A stretch of 59,877 nucleotides of DNA from Mesorhizobium sp. (GCA_004963905.1 SUGL01000036.1:1-59877), one strand, 5' to 3'. Shown: positions 26,466-35,047, counted from the first letter of the stretch. Notes: generated by a model from the letters alone, not told the origin. Made by a program: numbers and translations.

Positions 26466-27250
26466 GGCTGCCTCCATCTATTGGAGCAGCATGCCCGAGA
26501 TCGCCCGCGCCGTACCGACGGAGTTCTGAAATTCTGCTGAAATGCGAACGATCCGCATCGCAATCGGCGCGTATTGCGGCGGGCCCGGCAACAAGGCGCG
26601 TCGATCGGGGCCGTGCCACCTGTTCGCCTTCGGCCATCGCCGCCTGACGCAAACCGAGATGGCCAAGGGGCTGGAATCCTTCAGAGCTATTTTCCGAGAA
26701 CGGCAAGTGGACCGTTACGAAAGATAGAGGATTTAGACCGCGATGTTGCATGGTTATCGACTGACCAGCGGTAAGAAGTCCCGCAACGGGAGGAAAATAA
26801 AAGCAGGCTGAAGTCTTGTTTAACCGGCAATTCGGGTCTAGATGTAAAACTCGTTGATTTGGCCGATTTGGCTTTAGCGGTGTCAGAGACCCGCCATTTT
26901 ACTCCGAATTTTCGATGAGAGCGCGTTGCCGGCCGGCACAACCGCTCGCACGTCTCGGCCTCGGAACAATCACTGCTGACCACGGATGTACTGGCAGCAG
27001 ATATGTCGCTCCGAAGGTCGGGGCGGAACAATTCGGCGCACTTTCCGGCTTTTCGGAAGGATCATGCGCACGAACATCCGCACCGCACAGAGGCTGGCCC
27101 ACGGCGCCAGAGACGCCGCTATTTCGGGGCGTTGCTGCCTCGGCAAGAACGCCTCGTCGATTGCGACCAGCCGGGCGAATTGGCTCAAGGCCGGTTGACC
27201 GATCGATCCGCCTTCTCGAAGGCCCAGTGCAGCAGGAGGAGCAAACAATC
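26466..27250. other. 785-bp region without a supported gene
   Basis: Open frames on both strands are short, overlap each other and lack family motifs. The segment 26700-26910 is visibly lower in GC than its surroundings. The last ~150 bp contain the leader and presumably the promoter of the small-gene cassette starting at 27251. A non-coding RNA cannot be excluded. Confidence 0.4.
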
Positions 27251-27568
27251 ATGATCTCTATACGTTCTGAAAGGCTCAATAGCCGTCCGAGCCGACACGA
27301 GGCCGCGACCCATCGCTATTCCTTGGGGCAAAGCGTGCGGCTGAAGCGCAGCTTCAACACGATCCAGGAATCTCGCGAAATCTATCAGATCACCGCGAGG
27401 CTGCCGCCCCGGGGAGATTCCCTTCAGTATCGCATCCGAAGCGAGGCCGAGCGCCATGAGCGCATGGCGACAGAGGACAGCCTCGAACCCGTGCGCGCAT
27501 CGCGGGACGATGAAAATGCGGTTCTTCTCGAAAGGACATTCGGCCATGGCCAAGGGACAAAAGCATAG
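27251..27568 (+). CDS. Small basic protein, first gene of a small-gene cassette
   Basis: A 105-residue protein (MISIRSERLNSRPSRHEAATH, then YSLGQSVRLKRSFNTIQESREIYQITARLPP and QYRIRSEAERHERMATEDSL). The start is set by AGGAGGAG about nine bases upstream. The central part looks like a small beta-barrel/SH3-like module (VRLKRSF and YQITARLP strands). I do not recognise a named family. It overlaps the next gene by 23 bases, suggesting coupling. Confidence 0.75.
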   Translation: MISIRSERLNSRPSRHEAATHRYSLGQSVRLKRSFNTIQESREIYQITARLPPRGDSLQYRIRSEAERHERMATEDSLEPVRASRDDENAVLLERTFGHGQGTKA

Positions 27569-27710
27569 CAATCGCGAAATCCGAAAACCGACCGGTATGC
27601 CGATTGCCACGCGCCGTGTGTCGTCCGGCAATCGTCGCAACGAAAGGCCGCGGGCGAAAGCGGGCTGCACGACTATTATCCAGCCGAGCGCCGAAGCCGG
27701 TGGGGAATGA
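27546..27710 (+). CDS. Very small basic protein (MAKGQK type)
   Basis: A 54-residue protein beginning MAKGQKHSNREIRKP. This N-terminus is a pattern I associate with short proteins widespread in Rhizobiales of unknown role. It overlaps the previous gene by 23 bases and the next one by four (ATGA), so it is the middle of a tightly coupled set. The remainder is basic and probably unstructured. Confidence 0.75.
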   Translation: MAKGQKHSNREIRKPTGMPIATRRVSSGNRRNERPRAKAGCTTIIQPSAEAGGE

Positions 27711-27982
27711 CCATGCCGCTCGAATTTCCCAATCCAAGTCGAAGTTTCGACGAAGCGCGCAACGCGGTCCGTTTCATCGGTCACGACGGCATGTTCGAGG
27801 TGGCGTTCCTCATCGAGGCCGATGCATTGGCTGCAACCAGCCGCAAGGGGCCGGAAACGGCGGAAGCCGCATGCCTGGCGGCCTTCGACGCGGCGCGGCA
27901 TTCCATCCACATCAGTGCGCGAAAACTCTACTCGGCCGGGAAGCGGACCATCTACACCATAACGGCCGCCGATATGCGCTGA
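27707..27982 (+). CDS. DUF1488 family protein
   Basis: A 91-residue protein matching DUF1488: an N-terminal LEFPNPSRSFDEARNAVRFIGHDGMFEVAFLI, a helical AACLAAFDAARHSIHISARKLY, and a YTITAADM end. DUF1488 proteins are small proteins of unknown function common in proteobacteria. ATG 27707 overlaps the preceding stop (ATGA). Confidence 0.85.
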   Translation: MTMPLEFPNPSRSFDEARNAVRFIGHDGMFEVAFLIEADALAATSRKGPETAEAACLAAFDAARHSIHISARKLYSAGKRTIYTITAADMR

Positions 27983-28129
27983 CGATGGACCCGCGCACAT
28001 GCGGCACGCCACATGTACGGGGGGCGGACAGTTTCCCGGTTGCATCTTGTTTGAAGTGACGGGAGCTGGGCAAGCCGGTCCCGGATAACGGCCACAGCCC
28101 TGGAGGCGAATGGCAGCTGAGGAGATGAA

Positions 28130-28402
28130 TTGCGGGTTGACGTACGGAACAATGACATCGATCAGGCCCTGCGGACGCTGAAAAGGAAGCTGCAGCGCGA
28201 GGGTCTTCTTCGCGAACTGAAGCGGCGCCGAGCCTACGAGAAACCCTCGGAACGACGTATCCGGGAAAGGGACGATGCCATTCGGAGGGCGCGTAAGCTC
28301 GCTCGCAAGCAGGCGCAACGCGAAGGACTGCTCCCGGCTCCGAAGAAAAAGCTCCCGTCTGTGGCCCGTCATGGGCGGAACGGTCCTGCCCGATCCGGCT
28401 GA
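28130..28402 (+). CDS. rpsU: Ribosomal protein bS21, divergent copy, TTG start
   Basis: A 90-residue bS21: VDVRNNDIDQALRTLKRKLQ, then GLLRELKRRRAYEKPSERR and a basic helix ending QREGLLPAPKKK. It binds the 30S platform near the anti-Shine-Dalgarno end of 16S rRNA and affects initiation. The only in-frame start is TTG 28130, preceded by GAGGAGA; a nearby ATG at 28125 is out of frame. The sequence is more Arg-rich than the main rhizobial bS21 as I remember it, so it may be a paralogue. The 147 bp gap from the DUF1488 gene leaves room for its own promoter. Confidence 0.9.
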   Translation: MRVDVRNNDIDQALRTLKRKLQREGLLRELKRRRAYEKPSERRIRERDDAIRRARKLARKQAQREGLLPAPKKKLPSVARHGRNGPARSG

Positions 28403-28595
28403 AATCGGTGTCCGGTCAATCTGTCGGGCAGTTCGGTTTCGTCTATCCGAAAGCGAAAAAACGGCGCACAGTGAAATCTCGCTGGTGCGGCGAGGACAGT
28501 CCGGCTTTGAGCCCTTGCTAGCGGGTCGGGCTGTCCGGGGGTTGCCTCAAACTGAGATTTCCGACCAGCTCTAAAAATCCCTTGAAAGCATCTTG

Positions 28596-28793
28596 CTAAA
28601 CCTCCGAGGTCCGTCCTCTGCCGGTGGCGATCCTGCGGAAGTTTCTGCTTTCGACATCGATAATGGCCCCGCAGCCATGGCATTCCACCTGCGTATGCGC
28701 GCGCAGCCAACCGACGTTCTTGCGCGTCTCATAGGCGCAGTCCGTGCAAACGACGCCTATCTCGTCGTCTTCGAGCGATCTGTCGGTCTCCAC
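28596..28793 (-). CDS. Small zinc-ribbon protein
   Basis: A 65-residue protein with CTDC (C16, C19) and CHGC (C38, C41), a compact zinc ribbon. The start is a GTG at 28793 with only a weak ribosome-binding site. It follows the 112-residue protein gene by 12 bp on the same strand, so the two form a small operon. Function unknown; it may be a nucleic-acid-binding or regulatory protein. Confidence 0.65.
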   Translation of the reverse strand: METDRSLEDDEIGVVCTDCAYETRKNVGWLRAHTQVECHGCGAIIDVESRNFRRIATGRGRTSEV

Positions 28794-28805
28794 GGATTTG
28801 TTCGC

Positions 28806-29144
28806 CTAGATCAACCGGTGACGTTGTGCCGTCTCGCGGTCGCGCCGTCGCATTCCGCTTGTGTCGTTGTCGATCCAGCGCCGCGCCTCGGTTCGCGGCT
28901 CTGTTCCGACCCTGCAACCCTCGTCTTCCCACTGAGCGAGCGCGTCCCGATGCGAGTCCAGGCGCTCTACGTATGCGCTGAGGATCGTGCGCAAATGCGT
29001 ATCCGATTCTCCATCGAAGCGTTCGGCAAGAAAGCGTGCGGCGGCCGTTCGACGGCGGCTGCCGTCAATCAAAACCGGACGAACTTCGGCGAGAATTTTC
29101 TCGATCGCCCTCATTTGCTCGGATGTCGGGTAGGTGGAAGACAC
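28806..29144 (-). CDS. Small hypothetical protein
   Basis: A 112-residue protein starting at a GTG (SSTYPTSEQMRAIEKILAEV) with GAGG upstream. It is helical in its first 70 residues (TAAARFLAERFDGESDTHLRTILSAYVERLDSH) and Arg-rich at the end. No family is recognised. The coding bias and the tight spacing to the zinc-ribbon gene support it. Confidence 0.55.
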   Translation of the reverse strand: MSSTYPTSEQMRAIEKILAEVRPVLIDGSRRRTAAARFLAERFDGESDTHLRTILSAYVERLDSHRDALAQWEDEGCRVGTEPRTEARRWIDNDTSGMRRRDRETAQRHRLI

Positions 29145-29360
29145 AGCGCCCTCTTTCCTGTTGGGGCTGGGGCACTCTGGCCGCCCTCAATCGGCATCGC
29201 CCGTTGCAGAAGCTGCCGACGAACGACGATACGCCCGTTGCGGATGAATAGCGATGGCCAATCGGAAATAGATGGCGGCGCGGCTCGCTGGTTCCAGCCG
29301 CCTCCTTGCCCGAAGAAGCGTTCTGTGTTTTCTCCCCCGCACATTAGGAAAGGCTTGCGG

Positions 29361-29720
29361 ATGCGAATCGCAATGGTCGTCGCGTTGAGCGCGGCGGTGG
29401 CTGGATGCGTGACGACTCCGGTCGACTACGAAGCGAAGCTTTCGCAGCAGGACCCGAAATGGGCGTCGCCGGAATGCCAGCAGGCCCGCATGGCGGCCGC
29501 GGACTATGCCCGGCGCGAGAAGGACCACCCCGGCTGGGGGTTTGGCGTGCTGCTCGGGCCCTACAGCATGGGGATGGTGGCGGCGGTGAAGCAGCATGAG
29601 CAGCAGCAGCGAAGGCTTCTCGCCCGCCAGGTGCATCTGCAATGCTCCAGCCAGCCGCTGCCGAAGGAGCTGGATTTCGACCCGGCGATCTACGCACCGA
29701 AGAAGGCGCGGTATCCGTAG
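29361..29720 (+). CDS. Small putative lipoprotein
   Basis: A 119-residue protein with a lipoprotein signal: MRIAMVVALSAAVAGC, the lipobox ending at C16. The mature part has a helical DPKWASPECQQARMAAADYA and a glycine-rich GWGFGVLLGPYSMGMVAAV stretch that could touch the membrane. AGGAAAG lies upstream of ATG 29361. No known family; envelope localisation is inferred. Confidence 0.8.
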   Translation: MRIAMVVALSAAVAGCVTTPVDYEAKLSQQDPKWASPECQQARMAAADYARREKDHPGWGFGVLLGPYSMGMVAAVKQHEQQQRRLLARQVHLQCSSQPLPKELDFDPAIYAPKKARYP

Positions 29721-29747
29721 AGGGAACGGCCCGATGCCGTTTTCAGA

Positions 29748-30353
29748 TCAGCGCGCGGCTGTTTCCTGAACGTCGAACCCATAGGTGAGGATAGCCACGC
29801 CTGTTGCGGTCACGACATGGCTCGACAGGTTCAGCCTTGAAGGCGCCTGCCCAGTTTCGAAAAGGCGAATGCCTTCGCCCAGCACCAGCGGATGGATCAT
29901 CAACATCAGTTCGTCGACAAGCCCGTGCTGCATCAGCGTGCGCAACAACGCACCGCTGCCGAACATGATCAGCGACTTGTCGTGATCTTGCTTGAGCTCG
30001 CGCACGGTCGCCGCCGCCTCGCCGGAGAGCAACGTCGAATTCTCCCAGAGGAGCGCGTAACGCGCGTCATGGGAAACGACGAACTTGCGCACGTCGGTCA
30101 GCGCTGTTGTCATCGGACTGGCAGGCTGGCGGACCGCCCAGCCTTCGTAGAGATCCTCATAGGTCGTTCGGCCAGCGAGCAGCGACCATCCGCCGGCCAT
30201 GGCTCGGCCAATGGCCTCCTGCATCTTCAGGTCGCTGCCAGGATTGCCCCAGCCGCCATGCTCGAAACCATTGCGCGTGTCTTCGTCGGCACGCGCCGGC
30301 GCCTGGAAAACACCGTCGAGGGTCAGATGCTCGATGGCGACGATCCGTGCCAC
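29748..30353 (-). CDS. RibD C-terminal (dihydrofolate-reductase-like) protein
   Basis: A 201-residue protein of the DHFR-like RibD_C family: ARIVAIEHLTLDGVFQAP, GRAMAGGWSLLAGRTTYEDLYEGW, and DELMLMIHPLVLGEGIRLF. Stand-alone members reduce various substrates with NADPH; the specific one is not known. GTG 30353 is preferred because GAAGG lies upstream and the cupin gene ends just before it at 30359; an ATG at 30374 would overlap that gene. Confidence 0.85.
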   Translation of the reverse strand: MARIVAIEHLTLDGVFQAPARADEDTRNGFEHGGWGNPGSDLKMQEAIGRAMAGGWSLLAGRTTYEDLYEGWAVRQPASPMTTALTDVRKFVVSHDARYALLWENSTLLSGEAAATVRELKQDHDKSLIMFGSGALLRTLMQHGLVDELMLMIHPLVLGEGIRLFETGQAPSRLNLSSHVVTATGVAILTYGFDVQETAAR

Positions 30354-30358
30354 TCCCG

Positions 30359-30907
30359 TCAGCCTTCGCTCCATGCGCTGAGCAGCGGGCCTTCGCTGCC
30401 ATAGACCGGGTCCTTCTCCGGACGGCCGACATTGGGAATCGTGCGCAGCGCCTCGGCATGCTGCTCGGCGCGCGTGCACAGATCATAGGTGCCGAAGGGC
30501 GGATAGGCGCCGACAACGAGCAAATCGGCTGACGAGGACAGGCGGTGGTGGCCGGTGCCTGCCGGCAGGATCGCCACGTCGCCGGCCTTGACCGTCAGCA
30601 CCTCACCCCTCTCGCCGCCGAAGCGTACCTTGGCGTTGCCGCGCGCGATGCCCAGAACTTCGTGGATGCGCGAATGGTAGTGGACGTAGTCATAGATGCC
30701 GTTCCGCCAGCCGTCGCCCCAGCCATTCGTGCTGAAGAGATCCTCGAAGACCGCCGCCGGATTGACATCGTCCGGCAGCGTCACGGCTCCAGGGTAGACG
30801 ATCATCGGCCAGCGCGGGTGGTTGGGCACGAGGCCGTCGTCCTCGAAGCGGAGGGTGAGCGGTTCCCGCCGCTCGACGAGTTCCGCAAGTTTCGCTGCTC
30901 CTGGCAT
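30359..30907 (-). CDS. Cupin-domain protein
   Basis: A 182-residue single-cupin protein: YDYVHYHSRIHEVLGIARGNAKVRFGG holds the first metal-binding motif (HYHSxxHE) and GDVAILPAGTGHHRL the second. Metal binding is probable; the reaction is unknown. ATG 30907 is used because the frame upstream runs into the palindromic repeat. It is five bases upstream of the RibD-like gene on the same strand, so the two are likely co-transcribed. Confidence 0.87.
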   Translation of the reverse strand: MPGAAKLAELVERREPLTLRFEDDGLVPNHPRWPMIVYPGAVTLPDDVNPAAVFEDLFSTNGWGDGWRNGIYDYVHYHSRIHEVLGIARGNAKVRFGGERGEVLTVKAGDVAILPAGTGHHRLSSSADLLVVGAYPPFGTYDLCTRAEQHAEALRTIPNVGRPEKDPVYGSEGPLLSAWSEG

Positions 30908-31292
30908 GGCATGACCTTTCCGCCGCGTTCCAAGGCAGCCGAAGCCTTGGTGGGACCTGCAAGGCGCGGCTGCCGCTCGATTGCCGACCGTTCTCAACCA
31001 GCGGCGGCGTGCTTTGTTCCCGGACTTGTCGCTTGCGCCTTGCGGCAGATTGGCGAAGGTGAACGCGACATCCAATCTCCCCCCTTGTGGGGGAGATGGT
31101 CGGCAGACCAGAGGGGGGCGCTGTCCCGCCAGTGTCTCAAAATAAGTTTCCCCACGAAGGTTCCCGGAGAGGATCGGTTGAACGTTGAAACCACCGACGT
31201 AGCGTTCCTTCGCGCCCCCCTCTGTCCTGCCGGACATCTCCCCCACAAGGGGGGAGATCGGCGCTCCGGCGCCTCGCGTTCCTCGACAGACC
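30908..31292. other. Intergenic region occupied by a palindromic repeat
   Basis: The gap between the cupin and the alcohol dehydrogenase genes, both on the minus strand, is mostly the inverted-repeat element at 31075-31259. The cupin promoter should lie between the element and 30908. No gene is supported. Confidence 0.55.
31075..31259. repeat. Complete interspersed palindromic element
   Basis: Left arm from 31075 (ATCTCCCCCCTTGTGGGGGA and onward to GGGGGGCGC) is repeated in inverse orientation at the right end, finishing at 31259. Each arm also folds on itself. The ~95 bp between the arms are not repeated. The left arm matches 983-1037 nearly exactly. It resembles the short non-coding palindromic elements scattered through Mesorhizobium genomes. 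Confidence 0.85.
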
Positions 31293-32309
31293 TTACACCT
31301 CAAGCATGACCTTGATGGCGCGGCGCTCGTCCATGGCGCGGTAGCCTTCGGCGACCTCCGCCAGCGGCAGCTTGAGGTCGAAGACCTTGCCCGGCTTGAT
31401 CCTGCCCTTCAGCACGCGGTCCATCAGGTCGGGCAGGAAGCGGCGCACCGGCGCCGGGCCGCCCAGCATGCGCTTCTGGCCGAAGAACAGGCGCTGGCCG
31501 TCGAAGCTCACGCCATGCGGCACGCCGACATAGCCGATGGTGCCGCCCGGCCGCGAACAGGCCAGCGCCTGGTCGAAGGACTCGGCCGTGCCGACGCATT
31601 CCAGCACCGAATCCGCGCCGACGCCCTTGGTGAGCTCCCTGATGCGGGCAATGCCCTCCTCGCCGCGCTCGGCCACGATGTCGGTCGCGCCGAACTCGCG
31701 GGCGAGTTTCTGCCGGCTGTCGTGCCGGCTCATGGCGATGATGCGCTCGGCGCCCATCTCCTTCGCCGCGAGCACGCCCATCAGGCCGACCGCGCCGTCG
31801 CCGACGACGACAACCGTCGATCCTTCGCGCACCTCGGCAGCATCCGCCGCAAACCAGCCGGTGCCGAGCACGTCCGAGACGGCCAGCAGATCGGGCACCA
31901 GTTCGGCGGGCGGGACTTCGGAGGTGGCGACCAGGGTGCCGTCGGCCAGTGGCACGCGGGCATAGGGAGCCTGGGCGCCCGACATGAACTCGCGCTGCTC
32001 GCAGGAAGACTGGAAGCCGAAGCGGCAATGCGGGCAGGTATTGTCGGAAAGGCAGAACGAGCCGACGACGAACTGGCCGGGACGCACGTTGCGCACCTCC
32101 GCGCCGACCTCGACAACGACGCCGCAATATTCGTGACCCATATGCATCGGGCCTTCGACCGGCTGCAGCCCGCGATAGGGCCACAGGTCGGAGCCGCAGA
32201 TGCAGCTAGCCGACAGCTTGATGATGGCGTCCGTCGGCCGCAGGATCTTCGGGTCCTCGATTTCCTCGCAGCGGATGTCGCCGGGCTTGTGAAGAACGGT
32301 CGCGAGCAT
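31293..32309 (-). CDS. Zinc-dependent alcohol dehydrogenase
   Basis: A 338-residue medium-chain dehydrogenase. The catalytic zinc site is visible (CICGSD and MGHEYCGVVVEVG). The structural-zinc loop reads CPHCRFGFQSSC, with one of the usual four Cys replaced by Gly. The nucleotide fold is VVVVGDGAVGLMGVLAAKEMGAE. It oxidises an alcohol or reduces an aldehyde with NAD(P); the substrate is unknown. A cupin gene lies 26 bp upstream on the same strand, and a LysR gene is divergent beyond it. Confidence 0.92.
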   Translation of the reverse strand: MLATVLHKPGDIRCEEIEDPKILRPTDAIIKLSASCICGSDLWPYRGLQPVEGPMHMGHEYCGVVVEVGAEVRNVRPGQFVVGSFCLSDNTCPHCRFGFQSSCEQREFMSGAQAPYARVPLADGTLVATSEVPPAELVPDLLAVSDVLGTGWFAADAAEVREGSTVVVVGDGAVGLMGVLAAKEMGAERIIAMSRHDSRQKLAREFGATDIVAERGEEGIARIRELTKGVGADSVLECVGTAESFDQALACSRPGGTIGYVGVPHGVSFDGQRLFFGQKRMLGGPAPVRRFLPDLMDRVLKGRIKPGKVFDLKLPLAEVAEGYRAMDERRAIKVMLEV

Positions 32310-32335
32310 TCTTTCTTCCTTTCGTTTCGATCGGC

Positions 32336-32731
<396 letters not shown>

Positions 32732-32884
32732 TGTGATCTCCTGTCAGATGCGTTCGATGCGAAGCGGAAACTCGCCGCGCTGCCGTCTTGATCCTCATCG
32801 AGGGGGCCGAGCCTGACGAGGCGCGAACTGGCCCGCACCGACTTGCCCGGAACATATTGCAGCGAAGCCCGTCGGATTAGATGA

Positions 32885-32905
32885 GATAATCCGCATGGAC
32901 TTATC
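32885..32905. promoter_or_regulatory. Candidate LysR-type binding site
   Basis: GATAA and TTATC form an inverted repeat separated by 11 bases, fitting the T-N11-A rule for LysR-family operators. It lies 40 bp before the LysR gene and in the region shared with the cupin/dehydrogenase promoter. Assigned from pattern and position only. Confidence 0.5.
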
Positions 32906-32944
32906 GGCCTGTGATATAAATCTGGGACAGGAGAAGCCTTCCCG

Positions 32945-33838
32945 ATGCAGCGCGACGACATGAAGGATCTGCTGTGGTTCGTGGCGGTGGCCCGGGAGCG
33001 CAGCTTCACGAAGGCGGCGGCGGAGCTCGGCACCTCGCAATCGACGCTCAGCCACACCATCAAGCAGCTCGAAGCCCGCCTCGGCGTGCGGCTTTTGACC
33101 CGCACGACGCGAAGCGTGGCGCCGACGGAAGCCGGCGAACGGCTCTACCAGTCGCTCGTCCCGCGCTTCGAGGAGATCGAGGCAGACCTCGCGGGCCTGG
33201 TCGCCTTCCGCGACAAGCCTTCGGGAACGGTGCGCATCACGCTATCGGACCATGCGCTGCAGACGACCGTCTGGCCGAAGCTCGAGCCGGTGCTTCGCGA
33301 CTATCCGGACCTCAGCGTGGAGCTCTACAGCGACAACGGCATGCGCAACATCGTGGAGGAGCGCTTCGACGCCGGCGTGCGGCTCGGCGAGAGCGTCGAC
33401 AAGGACATGATCGCGGTGCGGATCGGCCCGGACTGGCGGCTGGTGGCCGTCGCCTCGCCGGACTATTTTTCCCGCCGCCCCGTCCCGAAGATACCTCAGG
33501 ATCTTGTCGGCCACGACTGCATCGGCCTGCGACAGGCGACGTTTGGCGGGCTCTATGCCTGGGAGTTCGAGAAGAAGGGGCGCGAACTGCGCGTCCGGGT
33601 GGACGGGCAGCTGACCTTCAACTCGACCTTGCCGATGATCGACGCGGCGCTAAGCGGCTACGGCATCGCCTATGTCCCGGAAAACCTCGTCGGCCACTAT
33701 GTCGCTGAGGGCCGGCTGACGCTCGTGCTCGACGACTGGAGCCTGCCCTTCCCGGGCTACCACCTCTATTACCCGAGCCGCCGGCAGCTTTCCCCGGCGC
33801 TGACGGTCATCGTCGATGCGCTGCGGCATCGGAGTTGA
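32945..33838 (+). CDS. LysR-family transcriptional regulator
   Basis: A 297-residue LysR protein. The winged helix occupies residues ~6-65 (LWFVAVARERSFTKAAAELGTSQSTLSHTIKQLEARLG), with the co-inducer-binding domain after residue 90 (GTVRITLSDHALQTTVWPKL). It is divergent from the cupin-alcohol dehydrogenase pair, the usual target arrangement. The N-terminal MQRDDM start has GGAGAAG upstream. Confidence 0.93.
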   Translation: MQRDDMKDLLWFVAVARERSFTKAAAELGTSQSTLSHTIKQLEARLGVRLLTRTTRSVAPTEAGERLYQSLVPRFEEIEADLAGLVAFRDKPSGTVRITLSDHALQTTVWPKLEPVLRDYPDLSVELYSDNGMRNIVEERFDAGVRLGESVDKDMIAVRIGPDWRLVAVASPDYFSRRPVPKIPQDLVGHDCIGLRQATFGGLYAWEFEKKGRELRVRVDGQLTFNSTLPMIDAALSGYGIAYVPENLVGHYVAEGRLTLVLDDWSLPFPGYHLYYPSRRQLSPALTVIVDALRHRS

Positions 33839-33851
33839 GGTTGGACACAGA

Positions 33852-34220
33852 TCAAGGTCGGCGCCGTAGCGCGTCGACGCGCTGACGCATGTCGGTCTCG
33901 GTCGCGACCGTCACCTCCTCGCCGGACCTCGAGAAGGCGTAGAGCGAGTCCTGGTAGCCCGGCAGGGAGAAAGCCACGGAGTCGCGGTCGGCGAGGCCCA
34001 TGACAACCCGCTGCGGATCGCCTCCACCCTTCGGCGCGAAGGTGGCGGTGACCTCCAGGAGGTCACCTTCGACGGGGACGTAATAGACCACCATGTCGAG
34101 GCGTCCCTCGTGCAGGCCGCCTGCTTCGATGGGGTGTCCGATGTTGGTTTCCTCGGCAAGGGCCGGCGTCGCCACCAACAGCGTGGCCAGGAGCGATGCG
34201 CCCAGAGTTCTGCGGATCAT
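33852..34220 (-). CDS. Small secreted protein of unknown function
   Basis: A 122-residue protein with a clear signal peptide (IRRTLGASLLATLLVATPALAEE, cleavage after ALA). The mature part is beta-rich (GRLDMVVYYVPVEGDLLEVTATFAP). No family is recognised. Its leader contains a sequence closely similar to the one in front of the divergent tetR gene, so both are probably under the same repressor. Confidence 0.75.
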   Translation of the reverse strand: MIRRTLGASLLATLLVATPALAEETNIGHPIEAGGLHEGRLDMVVYYVPVEGDLLEVTATFAPKGGGDPQRVVMGLADRDSVAFSLPGYQDSLYAFSRSGEEVTVATETDMRQRVDALRRRP

Positions 34221-34230
34221 CTTCGTATCT

Positions 34231-34286
34231 CCTCTTGATAGATTTCGATCGAACTCTATACCATATAGATGTCAACTGCAATCTAA
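34231..34286. promoter_or_regulatory. Regulatory sequence, copy A
   Basis: Runs from CCTCTTGATAGATTTCG to GCAATCTAAAA, with an AT-rich middle that includes ATATAGAT. It aligns end to end with copy B (34354-34416), the spacing between the ends differing by two bases. It lies just upstream of the secreted-protein gene (minus strand). A TetR operator/promoter function is inferred. Confidence 0.6.
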
Positions 34287-34353
34287 AAGAGAGAGGCATT
34301 CGATCCGCGGTGAGCAGCCGCACCGGTCACATGGCGAGCCGCCTATGTCGCAC

Positions 34354-34416
34354 CTCCTCCTGATAGATTGCGTTCGGTTTCTAATTGAGATATAGATTTT
34401 GTACGCAATCTAAAAA
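34354..34416. promoter_or_regulatory. Regulatory sequence, copy B, with 10-bp inverted repeat
   Basis: TAGATTGCGT (34364-34373) and ACGCAATCTA (34403-34412) are perfect inverted repeats on both sides of an AT-rich segment. The tetR start lies 16 bp downstream. This is a strong candidate for the site bound by the TetR protein, either as two half-sites or as two operators. Copy A precedes the neighbouring divergent gene. Confidence 0.65.
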
Positions 34417-34428
34417 TGGAGATCGACG

Positions 34429-35007
34429 ATGCGCGTGAGTCGCATTCAGGCTGAGCAGAACCGGCAAACCGTGATCGATGTGGCCAGCCGGCTTTTTCGG
34501 GAGCACGGCTTCGACGGCATCGGCCTCAAGGATCTGATGAAGGGTGCCGGGCTGACCCAAGGCGCCTTTTACAAGCAGTTTGCGTCGAAGGAGGACTTGG
34601 CCGCCCAGGCGTCCAAGCGGGCGATGGAGAGCGCTGCCCAGCGATGGGCGGCGGCGACCGCGGAGAATCCAAATGATCCGCTTGGGGCGGTGATCGCGTT
34701 CTACCTCAGCATGGACCATCGCGAGGAAAGGATGGACGGCTGCCCGGTCGTGGCGCTCGGCTCGGATGCCGCCAGACAGAGCAGCGACGTGAAGGCGTCG
34801 TTCGAAGCCGGCATCAAGGGGTATCTCGAAATCATCGGCCGTTTGATTGGCGAAACCGGCGGCGAGAAGCCCAATGGCAAGGCCATGGCCGTTCTCTCGA
34901 CGATGATCGGTGCGCTGATGTTGTCGCGCGTCGTCAACGACGCCGACCTCGCTCAGGCCTTTCTGGATGCGGCGACCGAACATGTTCGCGACACCGTCGC
35001 CGCTTGA
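34429..35007 (+). CDS. TetR-family transcriptional regulator
   Basis: A 192-residue repressor. The N-terminal helix-turn-helix is VIDVASRLFREHGFDGIGLKDLMKGAGLTQGAFYKQF (residues ~14-50), followed by a helical ligand domain with CPVVALGSDAARQSSDVKASF typical of the YxaF/AcrR subgroup. An inverted repeat just upstream suggests self-regulation. The fabF-like and SDR genes follow on the same strand after short gaps, forming a likely operon. Confidence 0.93.
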   Translation: MRVSRIQAEQNRQTVIDVASRLFREHGFDGIGLKDLMKGAGLTQGAFYKQFASKEDLAAQASKRAMESAAQRWAAATAENPNDPLGAVIAFYLSMDHREERMDGCPVVALGSDAARQSSDVKASFEAGIKGYLEIIGRLIGETGGEKPNGKAMAVLSTMIGALMLSRVVNDADLAQAFLDAATEHVRDTVAA

Positions 35008-35047
35008 ACGGCGCCGGGCCGGGCGTCTCGGATTGATAGGAGCATAG

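Noticed and set aside
26915..27250. Upstream extension of the first cassette gene
   Set aside because: No start signal; the AGGAGGAG before 27251 defines the start.
28593..29360. Upstream extension of the lipoprotein frame
   Set aside because: It is antisense to the two small minus-strand genes; the lipoprotein signal and ribosome-binding site place the start at 29361.
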